64,000 bases of DNA from Escallonia rubra. Lineage: Eukaryota; Streptophyta; Magnoliopsida; Escalloniales; Escalloniaceae. Below are positions 1-11,440 of this stretch, in pieces. The stretch's first letter is position 1. Every line of letters starts with the position of its first letter. The notes beneath the pieces are model-generated. The model was not told the DNA's origin. It saw only the letters and a list, made by a program, of their open reading frames with translations, and ran no database searches. Position numbers and translations under genes: made by a program. The stretch is from assembly GCA_033065855.1 (NCBI GenBank), contig JAVXUO010002985.1:1-64000 (forward strand), written 5' to 3'.

Positions 1-1277
1 CAAAAATGACATCACTCAGTGTGGGGGATGCCTTGGGGGATGCCGCATCTAATAACTTGTCTGAACCGTTGCTGCCAGGCAGTAAGGTGATGAATGGCTG
101 CATCTTCATTGGGAGACGTTTTCTTGCTTCTCGTCCTGTATATAGTCTATCAATACCATCTTCAGATCTGCAGAGCAAGAATGAGTCACAAAATCCAGCA
201 AGTGATGCCAATAGGGGGAATACTGGATTTCATACTATCGAGATTGCATCGATGGCATCTGCGTCGGTTATTGTTGCAGTTCTTCTGATTCTTGTCGCCG
301 TCTACTTTTACTCGAAAAAAACCCCAAGTTCCAACACCGAAGTCTCTGCATCTTTTGAAAGAAGGGAAATTGTGGCCTTCAAAAATATAGGGGTACGGTT
401 GACTTTTGAGAATGTTGTTCAGGCAGCCGGGAATTTTACTGCAAGCAACTGCATAGGAGGGGGTGGTTTTGGTGCAACTTACAGGGCTGAAGTTTCTCCC
501 GGAATCATAGTTGCTGTAAAGAGGCTCACCCTTGAAAGGCATCAAGGTGTTCAGCAATTTGAAGCTGAGATTAACGCCCTTAGAAGGATAAGACACCCGA
601 ATCTGATTACTTTGATAGGTTATCATGCCAGTGAAGCTGAGATGTTCCTCATATATAATTATCTTTCAGGAGGTAATTTAGAACAATTAATCCAGGAAAG
701 AGCCAGAAAAGCTGTTGAGTGGAAAGTACTTCACAAAATCGCTTTAGATATTGCCTCCGCACTTGCTTATCTCCATGACCAATGTAATCCTCGAGTGCTA
801 CATCGAGACATAAAGCCAAGCAATATATTGTTGGATGATGACTTGAATGCATATTTGTCAGACTTCGGGTTGGCCAGGCTTTTGGGAATTGCCGAAACCC
901 ATGCAACGACCAGTGTAGCTGGGACTTTCGGGTATGTAGCCCCGGAATATGCTCTTACCTGTCGTGTATCCGAGAAGGCTGATGTTTACAGCTACGGGGT
1001 GGTGCTTCTCGAGTTGATTTCAGATAAGAGGGCCTTGGATCCTTCCTTTTCTTCGCATGAGAATGGTTTCACTATTGTTACGTGGGCATGCCTGCTATTG
1101 AGTCATGGGCAGGCGAAGGAGGCGTTCACTGCCGGTTTATGGGACGAAGGCCCGCAGGATGATCTGGTGGCCATTCTGCATTTGGCCATTCAGTGCACCT
1201 CTGAGGCTCTCTCTGGCAGGCCTACTATGAGGCAAGTTGTCAGGCGGCTGAGACAACTTCAGCCTCCTCAGGGCTAA
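1..1277 (+). CDS. RPK2-like: RPK2-type LRR receptor-like kinase, 3' part
   Basis: Partial gene, open at the left edge and ending in TAA at 1275-1277. Numbered from the first Met (position 6), residues 1-50 are the end of the ectodomain: the stretch [15 protein letters not shown] followed by [10 protein letters not shown] resembles the last LRR and capping segment of RPK2/TOADSTOOL2. A membrane segment lies at about 78-103, then a juxtamembrane region and a full kinase domain: glycine loop GGGGFG (151-156), Lys172, HRD (266-268), DFG (286-288), APE (312-314), ending QLQPPQG. All catalytic residues are present, so the kinase should be active. RPK2 acts at the plasma membrane in meristem and anther signalling (family knowledge). 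The ectodomain tail is odd: it has GDALGDA before NNLS, and it lacks the Cys expected shortly before VYSL. It may be a diverged paralogue rather than the RPK2 orthologue. The LRR region is outside the window. Confidence 0.9.
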   Translation, partial: KMTSLSVGDALGDAASNNLSEPLLPGSKVMNGCIFIGRRFLASRPVYSLSIPSSDLQSKNESQNPASDANRGNTGFHTIEIASMASASVIVAVLLILVAVYFYSKKTPSSNTEVSASFERREIVAFKNIGVRLTFENVVQAAGNFTASNCIGGGGFGATYRAEVSPGIIVAVKRLTLERHQGVQQFEAEINALRRIRHPNLITLIGYHASEAEMFLIYNYLSGGNLEQLIQERARKAVEWKVLHKIALDIASALAYLHDQCNPRVLHRDIKPSNILLDDDLNAYLSDFGLARLLGIAETHATTSVAGTFGYVAPEYALTCRVSEKADVYSYGVVLLELISDKRALDPSFSSHENGFTIVTWACLLLSHGQAKEAFTAGLWDEGPQDDLVAILHLAIQCTSEALSGRPTMRQVVRRLRQLQPPQG

Positions 1278-2807
1278 GCTGATACAACGAGGCTTCTGCG
1301 GATATTTAGAACAATGAAGTGTACATCAATTTCTTCACAACTGCAGCCAGTTTTTCTGTGCCATTAGATGGATCAAGTGGTGGTGTAACCTGAGGAACCT
1401 CCAGAGTTTCCCTTATTTACAGTTCATATTCTATAATCATGAAACTGATTATGCAGAATTACTAGAGACATAAAAGATGTCACTAGCCCACTTCTGTTTG
1501 TTTTGACCCTTTTTCTTCGTGACTTATAATGCTTTGCAGGCAGAGATGTGGTATCAAATCACCTGGGGGCCTAGCTATAATGAGACTTGGTTTATTATTC
1601 GCTTTTGTAAATGAACTTTGTTTACTATATCTCGTGAATTATCATGCTTTGCAGTTTGCTGAATATGGTCTCATTCACTTTCTCTACAGCAGTAATATTT
1701 TTTGTTTAGAGCAGTTACCATTTATCTCGGAGTAAAAGAATTTGACTGATTGTGAAATTCCTCTCCCATATATATATATATATATATACCGAGTAATTTT
1801 TGTTCTCTTTGACTTGTTACAACGATAGGATCGTCTAATTTTGCAATGTTCAAGTACGAGACTGCAGCAATCAAGATGAGTGTCTTTTTTTAGGCTTATT
1901 GGTTTATCGCTTTCACATATCTGAAGGATGATTCGATAATGATATGTTCAGGTGCCTTTTGGGGTGTGATAAGAAGAATAGTAATTACTAATCAAGTGAG
2001 AATTGTTAGATTAGTAAAACTAGGAGCAAAAACAACTATTAAGTCTGTGTTCATAGGTTCAAATTCTGTTAGAATTTCGCAAAGAAGCGAAGAAGGCAAA
2101 AACTATACGAGGTAATATTATTTTTTTGGTTTACCATCGAATTAGGTCATTAAAATTAGGTTAATTGTACCCCAAAGGGAGGAGTGGAACTTTATTTGGG
2201 TTAATAACATAAAATATCCTTCACTTACATCGCTAAAACTACGACTTAAAGTGCAACTTTTGGAAGCAACAACCTTAGGGGAGAGAGACGACGAAAATAG
2301 AGATAAAGAGACAAAAATGGAGATAAAGAGAGAAAAGCTTGACTATGGTTTTTAATTGTTGTTTGGCCGGACAAACTAGGATTTATTTGGTAAAAAGAAT
2401 TACTATATCTGGATACGGATTAGCACTCTTGCTGTATTTTTACAATTATCTCATAATTCTCGTCCCGTATAATTGTTTTGAAAACTTTTTAGAATACAGC
2501 TCGAACATCTAAACACATAGTTGTAGTGCCAAAAAAGTGTGAAACCAATGGTTGCAAATTCAAAAGAACTGAATAGGAGACGGTAGATCACTATGCAAAC
2601 TATTGTTCTTATATTAAGAAAGTGATATTCGAGAGATTCGTGAAAACTGCTAAAGTTATTAAAAATTCTGCTATAGAGCATAGACCTTTAGGATCACTGC
2701 AAACTTTTGTTGAAGTTCATTTATTAATTCCTTTTTTTCTATAAATGCAGGTAATTTCGTTTTTAACGCTAAGTCAATCAGCAAAACGAGACCACTTGGA
2801 GCACATG
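1278..2807. other. Spacer: RPK2-like 3' flank to tRNA pair
   Basis: No gene recognised. The first few hundred bases should be the 3' UTR of the receptor kinase. A short (TA)n tract lies at about 1769-1789. The short reading frames here have no family resemblance. A TATA-like TATAAATG lies at about 2741-2748, 60-70 bp before the tRNA-Cys, and CAA triplets occur just upstream of the tRNA, as is common for plant tRNA genes. Confidence 0.6.
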
Positions 2808-2879
2808 GGGTCCATAGCTCAGTGGTAGAGCATTTGACTGCAGATCAAGAGGTCACCGGTTCGAACCCGGTTGGGCCCT
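2808..2879 (+). tRNA. trnC-GCA: tRNA-Cys (anticodon GCA)
   Basis: A 72-nt cloverleaf: acceptor GGGTCCA (2808-2814) pairs with TGGGCCC (2872-2878) with one T-G wobble, and the discriminator is T at 2879. The D-arm contains TAGCTCAGTGGTAGAGC, the anticodon loop reads CTGCAGA with anticodon GCA, and the T-arm holds GGTTCGAACCC, which also serves as the B box. It matches the usual plant nuclear tRNA-Cys. No intron. Only a TTT tract follows, with no run of four or more T before the next tRNA starts 8 nt downstream. Confidence 0.96.
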
Positions 2880-2887
2880 TTCCCTGA

Positions 2888-2960
2888 GACTCCATGGCCC
2901 AATGGATAAGGCGCTGGTCTACGAAACCAGAGATTCTGGGTTCGATCCCCAGTGGAGTCG
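2888..2960 (+). tRNA. trnR-ACG: tRNA-Arg (anticodon ACG)
   Basis: A 73-nt cloverleaf: acceptor GACTCCA (2888-2894) pairs with TGGAGTC (2953-2959), and the discriminator is G2960. The anticodon arm is CTGGT-CTACGAA-ACCAG with anticodon ACG, in which A34 becomes inosine. The T-arm is CTGGGTTCGATCCCCAG. It matches plant nuclear tRNA-Arg(ACG). It starts 8 nt after the tRNA-Cys on the same strand, and a T5 tract follows 12 nt after its end. Confidence 0.96.
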
Positions 2961-2971
2961 CTTATTAAATG

Positions 2972-2976
2972 TTTTT
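2972..2976 (+). terminator. Pol III terminator for tRNA-Arg
   Basis: A TTTTT run lies 12 nt after the tRNA-Arg, followed by further T-rich tracts. It is the first run of at least four T after the start of tRNA-Cys, so it is probably the shared stop for both tRNAs. Confidence 0.7.
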
Positions 2977-4019
2977 CTTTTTTCTTTTAAGTTTCAATTT
3001 TAATAAAAAAAAGACTTTCCATTTTCCACTGGACTTTTTAGCCTTAACAATAATTCTTTTTTAAAGGTCAACTACTTTTAAGTAAAGTTCGCATGTATTA
3101 AATTCTATCTAAAGAATATTTCATTGTAAAGAATTTTTACTCTTTCTTTTTGTTTTACATTAAATTGTTTACTGTGATAAAAGATACTTCAGATCTAAAA
3201 TTGAATGTTCTGTAAGCACCAAAATAAAATAAAATAAAATAAAGAGTTTTTTTTTTTTATGTATTCTTTATTTTTTATGATAAATATGAAACATACAATT
3301 TTTAATTTTACTGATTGTTCTAATTTCAGCTTGGTATTGCTTATTTAAACGATGATCGCTATTTGTTATTCAAGATTCCGTCAATGTTTGTACACGCTAA
3401 ACTCTACTCAAAGAACTTGAAAAAAGTCCGAAAAATAATTTTCACTGAGAGAGGTTGTATATGTTTCTTCATAGATAGACACGGTGACTTGCTTAAACTA
3501 GTCATCTATCAACAATTCTTTGTCAATGGTAGCTATTGTATCATCCGCGATTAAGAATCTCAACCGTCTATAAAACTGCTAAATATATTATATATCTTCT
3601 ACCTTTTTTAACCCTTCATTCTATCGTATCAGGTCACCTGAACAACGGTTCTAAATGATCAGTACTTGAAACCAACGGTCCCGACCGTGCAATATTTACT
3701 CAGCAGATGCACCTGCCTTAATACCCAGAATAAAACGTACCCGCGACATCTGAACCCCCATAATCTTGCCTCAAACTCATCAGGTTCCCCGATAGACACC
3801 GACAGCCAATAGATCGCCAGAAAATCTGTCGCACCGCGTGTTACCGACTTGTGGCGTTGAAGCAAAAACAGTCCGAAATACTACATTTCCAAAATTTTCT
3901 TCTTTGAAGATGCTCATTACATGAAAAAGGTTCCCTTGCAGACAGGATGAAAAAGCATAAAATGAAGAAGTATCCATTTTACTCCACCATGTCAAGGGAG
4001 GACATGCACACTACAATCA
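2977..4019. other. Spacer with AFP 3' UTR side
   Basis: AT-rich, with homopolymer runs and an (AAAAT)n-like tract at about 3222-3241. The part next to 4020 should be the 3' UTR of the minus-strand AFP gene. The short frames on both strands have no recognisable product. Confidence 0.5.
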
Positions 4020-7000
4020 CTAAAAGGAAGCAGAGCTGCGGTTTACCACTATATGCTTGAGCGGGTGGGCTACGTCGCTGCCGCCTGCATGCTTGACGAA
4101 CTCGGCCGGGGAGTGAAAACTGCCATGGCATACACACATTATCCTCACTTCTTCTCCCCTCCCATATTTGTACAGTATTCCCTCGATTCTTCGCCCGTTA
4201 GGCCCGTCCCCTTTCGTAAAAACGCAAGGCATGTCCTCCAGCGAATTTGTCCCAATTTCCTTCCCCCTATTCCTCGTGACCTCGGATATCTTAGGTGGAC
4301 TCTCCATCTGAGCTCCGGAAGGTTTGCTTGTACTTTCAACGATTTTCGCTCCAGAAGAACCAACAGAATCCTGATTACATCGGTTATGTGATGCATGGAT
4401 GCTACAAGGGCTCGCTTCACCGCAACTACTCGATCCTGCAGTGGAAATGAATAACAAAAGAGATTTCCAGATCATTACATAGAAGTTTATCCTTTCATTC
4501 TACCTTCCACAACCATGTTCACAAAATTCCAGCATGAGACTTCGAGGTGAATACGAAATGTAGTACAATTTTAACGCGAAAAATACATTTCGGCGAAAGG
4601 GAAGGAAATAATCATCAGTATCGCAATCAAAGAGCACAAATCTTCCAGAGCATAAGGATGATTATAATCTAGTAATTTAGGGTACCTCACCAAGCAACTT
4701 TGGAAAAATAATGGGAGAAAAATAAACAAAAGCATTTAATTTCTTGTCGTCCAACACAATTGTTCTTGTCGTGATCCTCAATTCATTTCCACCCGGAAGA
4801 AGCACTACAATGTCACAACGTAAATGTGGGGAAATGACCTATGTTGCTCTAACCCCACAAGTTTCTACGCGCAAACGCACACAAGCACTTGCAGGAAGTT
4901 TGCATGCGAAATTCTAGGTAGGTTTCCATCCTTCCAGCATGTTCTTGTACAAAATAGATAATCGTAAAATCATCTACTGATTAGTAGTGTAAGGTGCTTT
5001 ACTGATTAGTAAAACATTGTACACTACTAGATATATATGTAAAATCATCTAATATTCTAATCCCATCCATTGCATCAAATTGATCCAAGATGTCCAACGA
5101 GAGGGACGTACTCGTATATAAATAGAATGCTTCCTTCCAAACCTACTTCGCCAAACCATCAAATGAAGAGGAATTTTGAATATTTAAGCAAACAGTCTTC
5201 TAATATTCTTCTCTGTGCATGCTTTCGCTCCTAGCATGCTTGGTTGATCACGTCAAAATTGACTTCTCTTAACATTACTTGCTATAGACTAAAGGAGTCC
5301 TAAGTTGGTCCCCGTTCAAAACTCGGTTTCGCCTATCTTTTCAAGTCATCCTATATGCACATTCGAGGTCTGCTGCTAATGCAAGAGAGCACCATGATAC
5401 GAATATACGCACCAAAAACTATTCCTAGCAATACTTAAACAAGCTACTCATGAGGTGTGTGTTAAACATATCGTGAGTCTGGATTCCATGACAAAAGGAA
5501 CAGTCAGAATTTTTTTTTAAATACGAACTGATGAAAATCAACATTCATATAACCTATTTTTGTTCTTCGTTAAACAACTATTATATATAATGTTACGAGG
5601 TACCGTGTACCCTGCTTTTTTATGTCAAATGATAAAAATGAGGTGGTTATGTTCGAAGAATTTGGAGGAACCCAATTGGTATGAAGACAAAACCATCAAG
5701 TTATCATGCCAAGGTCGGCCCAATTCTGGTATCAAACCTATTAATTGCGGTAACAAAGTTGTGGTTCATTTGAAATAGACAACTACCAAATAAACATGAT
5801 GCTTTTTCCTCTCCTCCTTCATTTTTCTCTTTTCCCTTTCTGGTCTTTTGACTTAGTTAACTGGATAAAGAATGTACTTAAAAACGTGCATTATTACAAA
5901 TAATGTTTATGTGATCCTTTCATGCTTAATTTGGAAAAGGGACATGTTCTATCTCGGCTTGTTATAACGTGTTTGGATAAACAAAATGATAAATAAGTGT
6001 GAGGAAGAAGCTTCTGGTCGAGGTTATTTGCTAGAAATTCTTTTCTCTCAACTTTGCTTCATAGTGTAGTCTCTTTCCCCCCTTTATATGGTGGCCGAAC
6101 TTCTAGGTGGATAGATCAAAATAATGTTATGTGTTTTTAACGTTTGTGCTAGAATAGTTTGCGTTAAAGAAATAACGTGCAGAGGTGCAGGTTAAAGAAA
6201 AACGTGCAAAGGTGCAGCTGGTGTTTATGGGAACTATGTAGATGGTTTGGATTTCACTCAGAAACTTATGCGCCGCTGACTTCTCCCTTCAGATTTGTAA
6301 TTTTAAATTTTACGATTGAGTGCAACATAACACACTCAAAAAAAATTTGGATCTTTAATGGAAGTTGTATAATATTGAACCTTTTGAGCTTTTCGTTTGT
6401 ACGAGCAATTTTGTCTTAACTTTTGATTCAACATTGGTTTTAATAAAAAAAAATCTAGCATTATTTTCCTGGAAGATTTTAGATGCACAAAATAAAATTT
6501 TAGCTTTTTGGGGGCTTCTTTACTAAAAATCAAGGTCATAATAAGGAGGAAAACAACCAAAAGTTCACGACAGACAAAATATGACTTGTATAGTTGGTAT
6601 ATATGACATGCTAGGGGTTTAAAACATCCATCTTCAATGCTAGGGGTCGTACGGAGTAAATTTACTAACAAAAAACATATGACTTGATGACATTTGTCTG
6701 ACTGTTGTTCTCTTCTTACTGTCAGTCTCTAATTTTTGTTGCCAAAAGGAAAGGAAAAACACTTGGTACCCTGGTCAAACAAGCTGCTGCATGACCAGTA
6801 AAGAGAGTGAGCTTATTACTCTGGGCTTGATAATTGTTTGCATTCTAAAATCAACTACGGTCGGCGACAAGGAAAACTTGCTCAACAACTATACAACATT
6901 TGGTAATAATCTTAATGCATGGTTTTTCTTCCTTCCCCACCTGTAAACTCCAACTGTGATGAAAGTTCTGGAAAGCTACAATATTTAAATTGCTCAACAT

Positions 7001-10000
7001 ACCATCCTATATCAGATGGGAAAATATTTAAACGACTAAAGACAGCCTGTTACATGGTTCAGAATAAATAGGTAAAAGGACTACAGAACGTAAAGTTAAC
7101 TGGTTTTGCATTTTAGAAATTGCTACTCCCATACCAATGGAAAAGCCTGGATTTTTTAGCCCAACCATGACCAAGAAACGCGCTTTGCGTAATTCTTACT
7201 CTAGAAGGTTTTCTTTTCAACAAAAAGGAATGGATTCATCTCCGGCCACTCCCGCAAATAAAACGAAAGAAACACTCAATACCCAGCATTTGTCCTCGAG
7301 TGCCTGAAGCACTTTATTCAAAAAACTAAAACATGCCTGCAGAAAATAAGATAATATGCCACTCAAACAGAATGATGCACCACTAGTAAAGAGTTTCCAG
7401 GACACAAGGCGATCTCAATACTCGAGGGGTTATAATTAATCGCGTTCTTTGAGAACACAGTCGGAGGCGAGGAAAACTTGATTCAAAAAGAATTTGGTAG
7501 CAATATTTGTTCATAATTTTCCGTTCCTTCCCCTCCCTATAAACCCCACCACTGATAAAAGTTCTGATATGATTACATTCTTCTGAAGATGGGTTACACG
7601 TATCATACCATCATTTCTAGCCAAGGTTTAGTGTCTGTAAGACAATAAATACTAACTTTAGACTTCATAGTTCATACATTATATAAGGTGGAAAACTGAC
7701 CACTACAGTGAACCGGCAGGCATCCACCCCTAAGTTTTGATCCTAGTATATTATTTGAAGTAAGTTATATACCTCCATCGACTATGTTACTTTAAATTTG
7801 GTTGCATGAGCCTGGCAGCTAGAAACTCTTCTCTCAAGTTTCATTTCACTTATGAACATCACATGCAACTTGCTTCATCCTTGTACTAAACTGCCAGTAG
7901 AACTGTAGAGAGCTATCTCTAGTAATCAACAATAGAATCATGGTTTTCGCCTCAGATAGGATCACCTTTATATTCTGACACAGCAACCAATGTTCGACGT
8001 CCTAAATTGTAAAGAAATTCTCCCAAGAGAAATACTTGATTCTACTATTTTTTCTTGAAACCAATAGTTTCACTCAAAACCTTTGGTTGATCAACTACCC
8101 CCACTAACAGATATTCACAACACTCCAAATCTAGTCCCTCTACAGAATCTACTTTGAAGCAATTAAACTGAACTATGAATAAAGCTTCCTATGCACTACA
8201 TACCAACAAATCTGGAAAAACACAGCTCAACTCAATAGAAGAGGTAGAAGTATAACCTTGAAGTGGTTTACTGTCCATTTCCGACACAATCAAAGAACTT
8301 CCCCCTCACGATTCCGTCGATCCCTGTGAAGACGGCGCCGCCACCTCCAGCAAAGGCCTGCCTAGCAGCAAAAGCCCACAAAGGCAACCCAAACGATGGC
8401 GTAAAAGATGACCCAACCATATGCATTGCCACTATATACTCCTCTCTACTTCCTCCTCCTGACCCCCACCTCAATTACCCGCCTTCCTGTCTTTCCTCTT
8501 CCATAACTCCTCCATCTCCACCGACAGCAACACCATCCTAACCAACCCATTAACCTCACCGCCACAGCCGTTTTCCCACCTCCCTATAAATTTTATTGGC
8601 ATTGGAATACTTGTGACATCAGAAAGGATTTATAATTATTGGCGTTCACTAAGAACATGGTCTGAGACAAGGAAAAGTTGCTCCAAAAGGATTGGTAAAA
8701 ATATTTTAGCATGGTTTTTCCTTCCTTCCCCACCCTATAAACTCCAACTATGGCAAAACTCCTGATAAGACTAGCTAAACTTATAATTAGGTGAAACCTT
8801 TTTTGTACTTCCAAACTTTACTAGTGCGTTATATCATTAGATCCTCATATCATGCATATTACGTGTCATTTAACAAGTCTTTGAAAGTATCATACACGGG
8901 CCACGTTTCTGTCCAGAACACCACTTGCAAGCGGCAAAGAGGGAATGATGGTTGAAAAACTGCACTAAGCAGTTGGCTGTCCATGTTTGGGATAATATTA
9001 CGGGAGCTTTTGACCTAAATATTGATTTAATAACTTATTTAGCTATATGTAGTATTTTGAAACTTATTTACCAATATGTGGTAGTTTTGAGAAACAAGGT
9101 TTTCAAATAACGATTTCAGACTTTGAAAGTGTGGTTTCAAACCACTATTTCTCTATTTACAAAGTTTCCTTGAGCTAATCTAATTTTGAAAACGTGATCT
9201 GAAACCACATTACCAGAGTCCCAAATCGTAGTTTCAAATCATGTTTTCTAAAACTACCATATATTGGTTAATAGGTTTTAAAAACAACATATAGGTGAAT
9301 AAGTTATTAAATTACAATATATTTGGGTCAAAAACTCACCATAACCGCCTATGCTCCTACCCGTCAACACCGTCATCCTCATCAACAACCCTCTTACACC
9401 ATCCAGACTTTACCACTGTACTGTCTTCTCTTTTTTATCCTCCAAAGCTGTATTGTCATCGGCAAATTTATTACCGGCAATTTTATCAGTAGTGGGTGTC
9501 GCTTATAAGTTTGACTTTTTCTCCTTGAACAAATTATCACGTCTATCAATTTGTAGCAACCATAACATGAACACAAAATTTTCGCCACACCTTACGAGTG
9601 TCCATGAGCCCAAATATTGTTCTAAAATCGGGGCACATGTATCAATAGATCCTTTTGAGCAAGGTTTAGTGACTGTTAAACAACAAAGACTAACTTCAGA
9701 TTTAATACATAACATTAAGGGGGTCAACTGACCACTATAGTTAACCTACAACCACCCCTGATTTGTGCTCCTAATATATCTTGGTTGTCACTAATTCTTC
9801 TTCTAATAAAAAAGGTGTGGATTTACCCAAAAGGGTGCAGATGTAACATCAGTAAGAGTACACCTCCCCCGACTAGGTCACTACAAATTTCGGGACCAAA
9901 AAATTAAGATGCAACATTGGTTTGAACTGCATGAGACTGGCAGCTAGAAACAATACTCTGAAAAGTCCCATTTCAAATATTGAACATCATGCGTTCATAC

Positions 10001-11126
10001 GTAAATTGGTTTATCCTGGTACTACTGCCATTAGAACTGCAGACAGTAATTTTTACTAATCGACAATAGAATCATGGTTTTCGTTTCGCCTCAAATAGTT
10101 CTATCCAGACAAAGCATCAAATGCTTGACATTCTATCTTATGGAAAATTCTCCCAAAAAAATCCTTTAGTCTACTGATTTTCCTCTGAAACCACTAGGTT
10201 CACTCCATACCTTAGGGAATTAACTAATACATTTTGTTTCACTTCACAACACTACAAACCTAGCGTGTCAACAAAATCTACTTTGAAGCAATTGAATTGA
10301 ACTATAAATAAAGTTTTCCTAAATATTGCATGCGAATTACGAAAAACTCCGTAAAAACACAACTGAATTCAATGGAAGATGGCATGACGGTAGTACCTTG
10401 AAGTGGTTTACTATCCATTTCCGACAAACTCGAAGAACTTCCCCCTCGCGATTCTACCGATCCCTGCGATGATGGCTGAACACCGCCACCACTGCCACCT
10501 CCAAGAAACCCCGGTCTGGCCCATGAAGGCAACCCAAACTGCGGTGTAAAAGACGAGCCAACCTTATTCATTGCCGCTATATACTCCTCTCTCTCCTTCC
10601 GACCCCGCAACCCCACCTCAATTTCCCGCCTCTCATCTCCTCCACCATCGCCGCCTCCGCCGCCACAACCACCGTCTTTTGAACTCCTCTGCTTCTCGGA
10701 CCGCCGCCTCTTCGCCTCCATCCGCCTCAAAGTCTGCAACTCCTTCCTCTTCCTCCACTCCTCCTCCGTCTCTACCGGAAGCGATGCCGTCCTCGCCAAC
10801 CCCTTATACTCCACGGCTGCCGCCGCCACCTCCCGACCACCTACATCATCCTTGTAAAATCCTATTGGCCCTGCAATACTTGATGACCTCACCAGCTTGG
10901 AATTCCCACTTTTGTCCACGCCAAATCTTCCACCCAATGATAACCCGAGATTCAGTTCAATTTCCTCGGCATCCGCCTCTTCCTTAACCACCAAATTACT
11001 ACTGCTACTGCTTCCACTTGTCATGAATCTCTGCAACAAATCTCTGGGAAACCTGTTTGGTTGCAGTGATAAGTTGTCCATCTTCATTCTTGCACCCTTC
11101 CTGCTACCCTCACTGCTATCCCCCAT
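4020..11126 (-). CDS. AFP: Ninja-family AFP (ABI5-binding protein), two coding exons
   Basis: CDS is complement(join(4020..4435,10397..11126)), 381 aa. The exons join in phase (G|GA) at a GTACTA donor and a TGCAG acceptor. AFP/TMAC2 proteins are nuclear adaptors that bind ABI5 and recruit TOPLESS co-repressors to damp ABA responses (family knowledge). Seen here: EAR motif LNLGLSL (58-64), basic [17 protein letters not shown] (134-147), a Gly/Asp-rich linker, the conserved block [17 protein letters not shown] (191-207), and the C-terminal Jas-type domain from MPCV (312) through CVCHGSF to [10 protein letters not shown]. The start ATG at 11126 has G at -3 and +4. A 5' UTR intron (11167-11289) is likely. 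The coding intron is about 6 kb, far longer than usual, and holds duplicated pieces of the gene itself. Closest relatives are AFP2 and AFP4/TMAC2; which one is orthologous is not decided. Confidence 0.9.
8257..8625 (-). pseudogene. Duplicated AFP exon-1 fragment inside the AFP intron
   Basis: Read on the minus strand, this matches the 3' half of AFP exon 1 (10397 to about 10900), including the encoded block [20 protein letters not shown] and the Gly-rich stretch after it. About 110 bp coding for the basic NLS region is deleted. A frameshift after the Gly-rich stretch abolishes the [11 protein letters not shown] end. The donor CAAG|GTTATA survives at 8257/8256. No start codon or 5' half is present, so it cannot be an independent gene. 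It could still be spliced in as a cryptic internal exon. Confidence 0.85.
9002..9341. mobile_element. Fold-back MITE in the AFP intron
   Basis: The left end (GGGAGCTTTTGACCTAAATA, then TTTAATAACTTATTTAG) recurs inverted at the right end (reverse complement GGTGAGTTTTTGACCCAAAT, then TTTAATAACTTATTCAC). The imperfect inverted arms are about 110 bp long and separated by roughly 100 bp. No coding capacity. A target duplication was not clear, so the superfamily is open. Confidence 0.7.
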
Positions 11127-11166
11127 GGCACTAAACAACCCAGCAACCAAATTCAAGTGTATCCAA

Positions 11167-11440
11167 CTGTATATGCATACTTAGCAACTCCATGATCCAA
11201 TCCAAGCATACCCAGATGAAAGAATCTCACAACCACCCACATAATTCTGTTCCATTTTCCAGAATTACCGAGGTCGGGCAAGCACTCACCGGAAAATCAA
11301 GTAAAGATAGAACCAAAAATAAATAATCCAAGGGTGAAAAAAAAAATGGTGAGAGAAAGGAAAGACTAGTAGAACTGTAGAAGCAAATGGGGAGACGGAG
11401 AGGAGTGAGAAGGGAGCATGGAAGAAGAGAGAGAATTTTT
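11167..11440 (-). other. AFP 5' UTR exon and 5' UTR intron
   Basis: On the minus strand a CT-rich leader (about 11440 down to 11290) ends at CCG|GTGAGT, a strong donor at 11289. An acceptor ATATACAG lies at 11167, just upstream of the coding ATG at 11126. A leader intron of 123 bp is therefore likely. The start of transcription is a guess from the CT-rich tract. Confidence 0.5.

Larger units (their letters stand above)
6826..10900 (-). repeat. Head-to-tail duplication of the AFP exon-1/intron-1 junction
   Basis: Three diverged copies lie in the AFP intron: T1 about 6826-7428 (truncated), T2 about 7429-8628, T3 about 8629-10900. Each begins with a shared block (AACTTG after a GACAAGG/GCGAGG core, then TTCCTTCCCC and TATAAACTCC) at about 6870, 7470 and 8670. 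T2 and T3 also share GACCACTA, GGCAGCTAGAAAC, GAATCATGGTTTTCG and the whole exon-1 end with its donor site. T2 ends inside exon-1 sequence at about 8625, directly against the start of T3. This is the signature of unequal exchange between a point in exon 1 and a point in the intron. T3 is longer, partly because of a MITE at 9002-9341. Confidence 0.8.

Noticed and set aside
5560..5778. 72-aa + frame in the AFP intron
   Set aside because: No recognisable family and no support from flanking splice sites; likely chance.
8263..8541. 92-aa Pro/Ser-rich frame on +
   Set aside because: Antisense shadow of the duplicated AFP exon fragment.
10571..10987. 138-aa frame on + opposite AFP exon 1
   Set aside because: Antisense shadow of the GC-biased AFP coding exon; the Ser/Pro-rich content follows from the Gly/Arg-rich sense strand.
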